DNA from: Leptospiraceae bacterium | Lineage (GTDB): Bacteria; Spirochaetota; Leptospiria; Turneriellales; Turneriellaceae | Direction of reading: 5' to 3' | DNA: 5,168 bases | Assembly (NCBI GenBank): GCA_016788945.1 | Contig: JAEUSA010000255.1 | Span: 1 to 5,168 of the forward strand | Shown here: piece by piece, positions 1-3,713 of the stretch | How positions within the stretch are numbered: position 1 is the first letter of the stretch | Layout: each line of letters begins with the position of its first letter | The notes under the pieces: generated by a model | Told to the model about the DNA's origin: nothing | Seen by the model: only the letters and a program-made list of their open reading frames with translations | The model's database searches: none | Translations under genes and position numbers: made by a program

Positions 1-413
1 AGCAGTATGCGGCTGTCTGGCCTATAAACCAAATTCGCCGTTAACGCAGGCAGTCCTCCGCCATTCTGCGAAAAATACTGCATACCCGCTCCAAGCTCCG
101 CACCGACGTTTTTGGCCATGAAATAGCCCAAGATCCCCTGCGCTTCGAGAACCGGAAAGAGCTCATTTGCCTCGTTGCGCAGCATCGTGAAACCGATGTT
201 TGGCCGGGCATAGAAATTCTCTCCCAGTGCAAAGCGCGGCGTGTAGCTTATGAAGGTGAAAAAACTTTTGCGCGTGTCTTGCACCGCCAGCACCGGCCCG
301 ATCGAAAACGCGAGCCATTCGGCTGCTTCTTGCTGGGCCAAAGCGGGGCGAGTGAGGCTGAGCGAAAGAGCGGCAACGAGAGTCAATGGTAGACGGATTT
401 TAAGTTTGACCAT
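1..413 (-). CDS. Exported beta-rich protein, probable outer-membrane protein (5' part only)
   Basis: The first 137 codons of a gene that runs off the left edge are visible; the end is missing. The ATG at 413-411 is the only reasonable start because an in-frame TAG lies four codons upstream and a good signal peptide begins right there. That peptide has a basic start (MVKLKIR), a hydrophobic core, and an ALA cleavage site at residues 24-26, giving a mature end at QQEAAEW. The mature part alternates hydrophobic and polar residues in short strands rich in aromatic residues and glycine (for example around FSIGPVLAV, NFYARPNIGFTML, VGAELGAGMQYF). This is typical of a transmembrane beta-barrel or a lipocalin-like surface protein. 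I do not recognise a specific family. No Shine-Dalgarno sequence is visible. The gene follows the alpha/beta hydrolase after 56 bp on the same strand and may be read from that transcript. Confidence 0.75.
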   Translation of the reverse strand, partial: MVKLKIRLPLTLVAALSLSLTRPALAQQEAAEWLAFSIGPVLAVQDTRKSFFTFISYTPRFALGENFYARPNIGFTMLRNEANELFPVLEAQGILGYFMAKNVGAELGAGMQYFSQNGGGLPALTANLVYRPDSRIL

Positions 414-469
414 CGCGGGCAGCTAAGCCCACGATGGCGTGGTGGGTCAATGGGAAAACGGGAGTACCG
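414..469 (-). other. Spacer with two overlapping small inverted repeats
   Basis: This short spacer lies between the hydrolase stop and the start of the exported protein gene. Read on the minus strand it contains CCCAC (446-442) that can pair with GTGGG (432-428). The 3' part of that arm, GGGC (430-427), can alternatively pair with GCCC (420-417), which sits three bases before the ATG. The two pairings share bases and exclude each other. Neither is followed by a run of T, so I do not call a rho-independent terminator. The stems are only four to six base pairs, so the structure may be incidental. Confidence 0.25.
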
Positions 470-1378
470 CTATTTCAAAAACTGCAATACATCCGCCGAG
501 GTCTGCTGCGGTATCTCTTCATGGGGTACATGGCCGGCATTGTCGTAGATTATGACTTGCGGCAAAAGCAGTTTCTTGCGAAAACTCTCCGCATGCTCAA
601 CCGGAATCCACTCGTCATGGCGGCCCCATAAAATCAGCGTCGGCATGCGTACGCGCCTGAGCAGGTTCGTGTCGTCGTCTTTGCGCTGCACAGCACGGTC
701 GACGAATGCGTCGCGGTTACCCTGCCTGAGCGACATCGCGTAATAGCGGTCGATCAGCGTGTCGGTGACTTTGTTGTCGTCGAAGTATACCTGCTTCAGG
801 CTTTTCTTCACCAAAAAACGCGGCCCGATATAGCGGGCGATTTTGCCAATACCCGGCAGGCGGGCGACGCGTATCGGCAACGGAATTTTCGGCAGCGTAA
901 AACCCGCGCTGTCAATGAGCACGAGCTTATGGATGTCGTCGGGATGCTGCGCAGCATAATGCCACGCAATCTGCCCGCCGAGCGAATTGCCGACGAGATT
1001 AAGCTGTTTAACTTTCAGATGTGTGAGAAAATTTTCAATGAACCGCACATAAGCGTCGATCGAATAGTCGCGGTCTTTAGCGGGCCCGGTGAAGCCGAAA
1101 GCCGGCAAGTCGACACGCAGCACGCGAAACTGCTTTTTGAGCGCGGGCATCCAATCTTGCCAGGTATGCAGGCTCGCTGCAGTGCCATGGATCAAGAGCA
1201 CGACCTCGCCCTTGCCTTCGTCGGTAAAATGCACGCGCTGGCCGGCGATCTCGGCAAATTTTGATTCAGGAAGCGCGTACTGTTTTTCCACTTCCTGTGG
1301 TGCAAGATCGAAGCGAATCTGCAGACCAATCGCGACGAGAAGCGCCGCAAAGGTTGCCAAAAGAATTTTTTTCTTCAT
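470..1378 (-). CDS. Membrane-anchored alpha/beta hydrolase
   Basis: A 302-residue serine hydrolase of the alpha/beta-hydrolase fold (Abhydrolase_1/6 type). Numbered from the ATG at 1378, residues 5-20 form one hydrophobic segment after a lysine-rich start (MKKKILL), so the protein is probably tethered to the inner membrane with its catalytic domain outside. The oxyanion-hole motif HGTAAS is at 64-69, the nucleophile elbow GNSLGG at 130-135 gives Ser132, the acid is Asp255 in GRHDEW, and the base is His283 in NAGHVPHEE. A cap domain fits between about 157 and 230. Length and motif order are normal and the triad is complete, so it should be an active esterase, lipase or peptidase-like enzyme. 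The nucleophile is Ser, which argues against a haloalkane dehalogenase; the substrate cannot be read from sequence. The ATG shares its A with the TGA of the upstream repeat gene (TGATG), with GGA five bases upstream, which suggests translational coupling. A TTG one codon further upstream is a possible but less likely start. Confidence 0.93.
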   Translation of the reverse strand: MKKKILLATFAALLVAIGLQIRFDLAPQEVEKQYALPESKFAEIAGQRVHFTDEGKGEVVLLIHGTAASLHTWQDWMPALKKQFRVLRVDLPAFGFTGPAKDRDYSIDAYVRFIENFLTHLKVKQLNLVGNSLGGQIAWHYAAQHPDDIHKLVLIDSAGFTLPKIPLPIRVARLPGIGKIARYIGPRFLVKKSLKQVYFDDNKVTDTLIDRYYAMSLRQGNRDAFVDRAVQRKDDDTNLLRRVRMPTLILWGRHDEWIPVEHAESFRKKLLLPQVIIYDNAGHVPHEEIPQQTSADVLQFLK

Positions 1379-1695
1379 CAACGTCCGGGAAACGAGTCTA
1401 CGTATTTTATTTTGATATCAGGGAATGATGTCACAAATTGTATTTTGAGATCGGGAAACGAGGTGACCTCTTGCCATAGACCGCATGAATCGGGAAACGA
1501 CGTGACCTTTTTGACTTTCAGGTCGGGAAACGAATCGACAATCTGCACTTTGAGATCGGGAAATGATGTTACAACCTGCACTTTGCCGTAGAGTTTTTTT
1601 CCTTTGAAGGTGCAGTCGCTGCCAATTGAGGCGGGAGTAACCGGCAATACACTCATGAATGCCAGCGCCACGGTCAATAGGATCAGTTTTTTCAT
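1378..1695 (-). CDS. Exported SFPD-repeat protein, 7(1) septoil knot type
   Basis: A 105-residue protein with a clear signal peptide (MKKLILLTVALAF, cleavage probable near residues 20-24). The mature part consists of six V-[T/D]-S-F-P-[D/G] motifs with Asp or Gly at residues 47, 58, 69, 82, 93 and 104. Five linkers alternate short beta strands such as LKVQI, LKVKK and LKIQF. The spacing is 11 residues except at the centre, where SCGLWQE makes it 13. Two cysteines, Cys28 just after the signal and Cys71 in the central insertion, could form a disulfide in an exported protein. I recall this arrangement (K-G-K-x-L-x-G start, VxSFPD units, central CGxWQ) from proteins now named '7(1) septoil knot domain-containing'; that is from memory and not searched. 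Function is unknown. The start at 1695 is fixed by AGGAG at 1705-1701, five bases upstream; an open frame continuing upstream to 1785 is not needed. The last repeat runs up to the stop, which overlaps the hydrolase ATG. Confidence 0.9.
   Translation of the reverse strand: MKKLILLTVALAFMSVLPVTPASIGSDCTFKGKKLYGKVQVVTSFPDLKVQIVDSFPDLKVKKVTSFPDSCGLWQEVTSFPDLKIQFVTSFPDIKIKYVDSFPGR
1384..1572 (-). repeat. Six tandem coding repeats, 33-bp period with one 39-bp unit
   Basis: On the plus strand the core appears as variants of TCGGGAAACGA, encoding S-F-P-D on the minus strand. The aspartate or glycine codons lie at 1384, 1417, 1450, 1489, 1522 and 1555, so the steps are 33, 33, 39, 33 and 33 bases. 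Three copies (2 to 4) share the exact core, while the others differ mostly at synonymous positions (for example TCA-TTC-CCT-GAT against TCG-TTT-CCC-GAC). That pattern indicates selection on the protein repeat rather than a recent DNA duplication. Confidence 0.9.
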
Positions 1696-1700
1696 AGATT

Positions 1701-1705
1701 CTCCT
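1701..1705 (-). promoter_or_regulatory. Strong ribosome binding site of the repeat gene
   Basis: The minus strand reads AGGAG five bases before the ATG at 1695. It is the clearest Shine-Dalgarno sequence in the window and decides the start in favour of the signal peptide MKKLILL over in-frame starts further upstream that would run into the YidB-like gene. Several neighbouring genes have no recognisable site, so this gene is probably well translated. Confidence 0.85.
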
Positions 1706-1724
1706 GTTTTGTGGAAATGGATCG

Positions 1725-1747
1725 GGCGCCACGCAACGCGCGGCGCC
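1725..1747 (-). other. GC-rich 10-bp stem-loop between genes
   Basis: Positions 1725-1734 pair with 1738-1747 across a three-base loop (1735-1737). On the minus-strand RNA the stem is GGCGCCGCGC with GCGUGGCGCC and loop GUU; nine pairs are Watson-Crick and one is G-U. It lies nine bases after the stop codon of the YidB-like gene and about 20 bases before the AGGAG of the repeat gene. No T run follows on either strand, so it is not a standard rho-independent terminator. It could be a 3' end stabiliser, a partial terminator or an RNase processing site that uncouples expression of the two genes. Confidence 0.6.
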
Positions 1748-1756
1748 TGATGTGGT

Positions 1757-2179
1757 TTAAGGATTCTGCTTGGGTTGCAGACCACGCAGAAATTTCACTG
1801 CCGCGGCAGCGATACCGTTTTCCGGTTCTTTGCCATCGGGTGTCAGCTTATCGATAATCTGCGGCAGCAGGTTTGAAAGTGCCTGCGGAACTTCAGACGC
1901 TTTCATCTTGGCCTGCGCTGCCAGCTCTTCGATCTTGTGTACACCGAGTGCCTCTTTGATCTTTTCAGGATTGATCGGTTGATTTTCGCCGGTGCCCACC
2001 CACGAAGCCACCGTGTCTTTGAGGCCCTTTTCCCTCAGGGTATTCACAATACCTTCTAATTGCGCCTTACGTTCATCGAGAGCGAGCGACGCAACCAGAC
2101 CTTCAAGTTTCTCTTTGCCTACATTGATCTGCGAGCTTGCCTGATCAATGTACTTTTTTATGTCATCTTGGATACTCAT
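1757..2179 (-). CDS. YidB-like (DUF937) protein
   Basis: A 140-residue protein with the hallmark of the YidB/DUF937 family. It has a helical N-terminal half (about 1-55), then LKDTVASWVGTGENQPINPEKI at about 53-74, where the S-W-V-x-T-G-x-N-x-P-[IV] motif (59-69) is diagnostic. The family's second part follows: a predicted ALGVHKIEELAAQAKM helix, then LLPQIIDKLTPDGKEP (104-119), matching the family's L-P-x-I-[IV]-D-x-L-T-P-x-G. The motifs are complete, but the C-terminal tail after about 120 (NGIAAAAVKFLRGL) is not the usual short end. There is no signal peptide or membrane segment, so it is probably cytoplasmic. The biochemical function of the family is not established as far as I know. The start ATG at 2179 has no clear Shine-Dalgarno sequence. 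It is followed after 61 bp by the exported repeat gene on the same strand. Confidence 0.9.
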   Translation of the reverse strand: MSIQDDIKKYIDQASSQINVGKEKLEGLVASLALDERKAQLEGIVNTLREKGLKDTVASWVGTGENQPINPEKIKEALGVHKIEELAAQAKMKASEVPQALSNLLPQIIDKLTPDGKEPENGIAAAAVKFLRGLQPKQNP

Positions 2180-2209
2180 AGTCGGTCAGCGTAGAGCCGG
2201 CGCCGCAAA

Positions 2210-2215
2210 AGTATA
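2210..2215 (-). promoter_or_regulatory. Possible -10 box ahead of the YidB-like gene
   Basis: The minus strand reads TATACT, five of six matches to a sigma70 -10 element, in a 77-bp spacer that is AT-rich on its upstream side. A transcript from it would begin near 2203 and leave a leader of about 25 bases before the ATG at 2179. No good -35 element is visible at the expected distance (AATCAC with a 17-base spacer), so the promoter is tentative. If real, it starts a transcript covering the YidB-like, repeat and hydrolase genes. Confidence 0.35.
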
Positions 2216-2256
2216 GCGAAATATTACTTAGCGTGATTTCAGAACCAGCTTGAAAC

Positions 2257-2559
2257 TTACTTAACAATTGTGCCGCCGAAGCGGTGGATAATACGCTCGA
2301 GTTCGCGTTCTACCTCACCGCGAAACAGCGCATGCGTGAAGGCTACCTTTTCATTGACCTTGTTGGCCGTGAACGTCTCACCCTCACCGACGATATTATA
2401 CGTAAATTCGGTTGTACCCATTTTTTCAAAGGCAATGCGCGCCTCCGGCAGGCTGAGCGACATTTTGGCAAATTTACCGAGCTCGCCCTTTGCCAGCGCG
2501 CGTTCTATCTTGCGCATGAATTTTTCGGGAGTATCGCCGGTAACGGAAAAGCCTTTCAT
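2257..2559 (-). CDS. Small conserved-looking protein of unknown function
   Basis: A 100-residue reading frame with an ATG start at 2559 and a TAA stop. I do not recognise the family. The sequence suggests a compact alpha/beta domain: an N-terminal strand (KGFSV), a basic helix at about 11-24 (EKFMRKIERALAKG), then strands around 41-57 (RIAFEKM, TEFTYNIVG) and 61-75, and a C-terminal charged helix at 82-92 (EVERELERIIH). There is no cysteine, signal peptide or membrane segment, so it is probably a cytoplasmic protein. It begins 21 bp after the stop of the metallo-hydrolase lipoprotein on the same strand, so the two are likely cotranscribed. No clear ribosome binding site is seen. Opposite-strand frames of similar length cover the same region, but this frame fits the operon and has a sensible amino acid composition. 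Confidence 0.65.
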   Translation of the reverse strand: MKGFSVTGDTPEKFMRKIERALAKGELGKFAKMSLSLPEARIAFEKMGTTEFTYNIVGEGETFTANKVNEKVAFTHALFRGEVERELERIIHRFGGTIVK

Positions 2560-2580
2560 GCACCGACTATCGCCTGACGC

Positions 2581-3618
2581 CTACCTGATGTCAACCTCAT
2601 AAGCCTCTCCGGGGCTCCAGTGCCGGTATTCGACCCGGCGCTCTGTCGCCTGCTCGCGCAGGTAATATACTGGCTCCATCAGATTTTCATCCGACTGCCT
2701 GAATGTCGCCCAATGAATCGGCAATAATACCTGTGCCTTCAGATCCATTGTTGCAGTTACCGCCTCAGGCGGATCAATATGTGAGGCGCGCATAAACCAG
2801 CGCGGCGAATAGGCGCCGATCGGCATCAGCGCTGCGGCAAACCCCTGCGGAAATTTGGCGGCAATTTTACGAAAATGCGATGAATATGCGGTATCGCCGG
2901 CAAAATAGATTGCGGTGTTGCGTGCGACGATTGCATAACTACCCCAGTGAAACTGCATGCGATCGCCGGGCACGCGTACAGACCAATGGTGTGATGGCAG
3001 AAAATGAATTTCTGCCGCTCCGATCTTTTGTTTTGTCCACCAGCGCATATCTTCGGCACGCGTCAGGCCGTTTTCCCTGCCCCAGCGCGCCTGCCCCTCG
3101 GGCAGAATAATTCTGAGCTGTGGATTACGTTCGTGCAAAAAGCGCAGCGTCTCCAGATCACAATGGTCATAGTGCGAATGGCTGACGACGACTGCGTCGA
3201 TCGCAGGCAGACTTTCGGGGGGCAGCGGCATTTCGGTGAGGCGCGCTACCGTGAAGATTCCGCCGAATATCGGGTCGGTAATAATATTCGTGCGCTTACC
3301 CGCATCATTGATGCTGATAAATGCCGTGGCATGACCTATCCAAGTGATGCGTATTTTCCCGTGTGGCGCCAGCAGTGCAGCGGCCGATATTTTAACCGTT
3401 TTCGGCGGCTGATCGGGCGCGTCGGGAAACAATGCCGGTTCCCGCTTTGAAAACCATTTCCACTTGAGCAAAGTCCAGAAGGTTTTCTCTTCAATTGCTT
3501 CATCATTATCGATATTGTGAAACCTGCCGTCGCGGTAATGGGGCGACGATTTGCGACCCTCGTCGAGAGTCGCACAGGCATTCAGCGCGAGAAAAAAGAG
3601 AAAAAAAGCTCTCCGCAC
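2581..3618 (-). CDS. MBL-fold metallo-hydrolase lipoprotein, NAPE-PLD/UlaG-like
   Basis: A 345-residue metallo-beta-lactamase-fold hydrolase (Lactamase_B_2 type, closest in layout to NAPE-PLD and related bacterial proteins). The N-terminus is a short lipoprotein signal with lipobox L12-N-A-C15, so it should be lipidated at Cys15; Ala at +2 would favour outer-membrane sorting if the E. coli rule applies. Family landmarks in order are TWIGHAT at 92-98, TDPIFGG at 114-120, the metal motif HSHYDH at 147-152 (His147, His149, Asp151, His152), SHH at 209-211, GDT at 241-243 (Asp242) and PIHWATF at 300-306 (His302). The expected dinuclear metal site is therefore complete. NAPE-PLD hydrolyses N-acylphosphatidylethanolamine; the bacterial substrate here is unknown and a phosphodiester is only an inference. 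The start is GTG at 3618; an in-frame TGA two codons upstream rules out longer forms, and the signal peptide begins there. No Shine-Dalgarno is clear. It is the first gene of the minus-strand block. Confidence 0.93.
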   Translation of the reverse strand: MRRAFFLFFLALNACATLDEGRKSSPHYRDGRFHNIDNDEAIEEKTFWTLLKWKWFSKREPALFPDAPDQPPKTVKISAAALLAPHGKIRITWIGHATAFISINDAGKRTNIITDPIFGGIFTVARLTEMPLPPESLPAIDAVVVSHSHYDHCDLETLRFLHERNPQLRIILPEGQARWGRENGLTRAEDMRWWTKQKIGAAEIHFLPSHHWSVRVPGDRMQFHWGSYAIVARNTAIYFAGDTAYSSHFRKIAAKFPQGFAAALMPIGAYSPRWFMRASHIDPPEAVTATMDLKAQVLLPIHWATFRQSDENLMEPVYYLREQATERRVEYRHWSPGEAYEVDIR

Positions 3619-3713
3619 GGTTCACGGCAAAGGCGACCTCGATTCAGCGCGGTCAAGCGTGAGAAATCCTTTACGCCACCGGCAGCAGATGGCCATGCAT
3701 ACCGGCCACCCGT
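3619..3713. promoter_or_regulatory. Divergent intergenic region between lipoprotein and phosphatase genes
   Basis: This 95-bp spacer separates two genes transcribed away from each other, so it must hold the start signals for both unless they lie inside coding sequence. On the minus strand there is TTGACC (3656-3651), a good -35-like hexamer, but the matching -10 position (CCTTTG) is poor. On the plus strand TTTACG (3670-3675) is followed by the weak ATGCAT (3695-3700). I see no convincing promoter pair and no clear operator. The short inverted repeat GGCC-ATGCATACC-GGCC (3691-3707) just before the phosphatase ATG is the only symmetric element I noticed. Confidence 0.4.

Noticed and set aside
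1379..1381. TTG as start of the alpha/beta hydrolase, one codon before the ATG.
   Set aside because: The adjacent ATG overlaps the upstream TGA in the classical coupling arrangement and has GGA at a suitable distance, so ATG is preferred.
929..1415. Plus-strand open frames of about 110 codons opposite the hydrolase.
   Set aside because: They are antisense to a complete catalytic-triad protein and overlap one another without start signals.
1384..1572. Regularly spaced repeats that superficially resemble a small CRISPR array.
   Set aside because: The units are about 33 bp apart with a core of only 11-18 bases, they are degenerate at synonymous positions, and all are in frame in one protein with a signal peptide and strong ribosome binding site. 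They are coding repeats.
1696..1785. N-terminal extension of the repeat protein up to position 1785.
   Set aside because: It would overlap the end of the YidB-like gene, lacks a ribosome binding site and would bury the signal peptide, while AGGAG supports the start at 1695.
2218..2240. Inverted repeat GAAAT / ATTTC as a terminator after the 100-residue gene.
   Set aside because: The stem is only five AT-rich pairs with a 13-base loop and no T run follows, so it would not be stable.
2270..2602. Plus-strand open frames of about 100-110 codons (2270-2602 and 2284-2577).
   Set aside because: They lie opposite the 100-residue minus-strand gene and the end of the lipoprotein gene, have no ribosome binding site or recognisable domain, and are rich in Ser and Arg as expected for an antisense frame.
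3004..3450. Plus-strand open frame of 148 codons inside the metallo-hydrolase gene.
   Set aside because: The minus strand here encodes an intact metal site with all family motifs, and the plus-strand product has no recognisable features.
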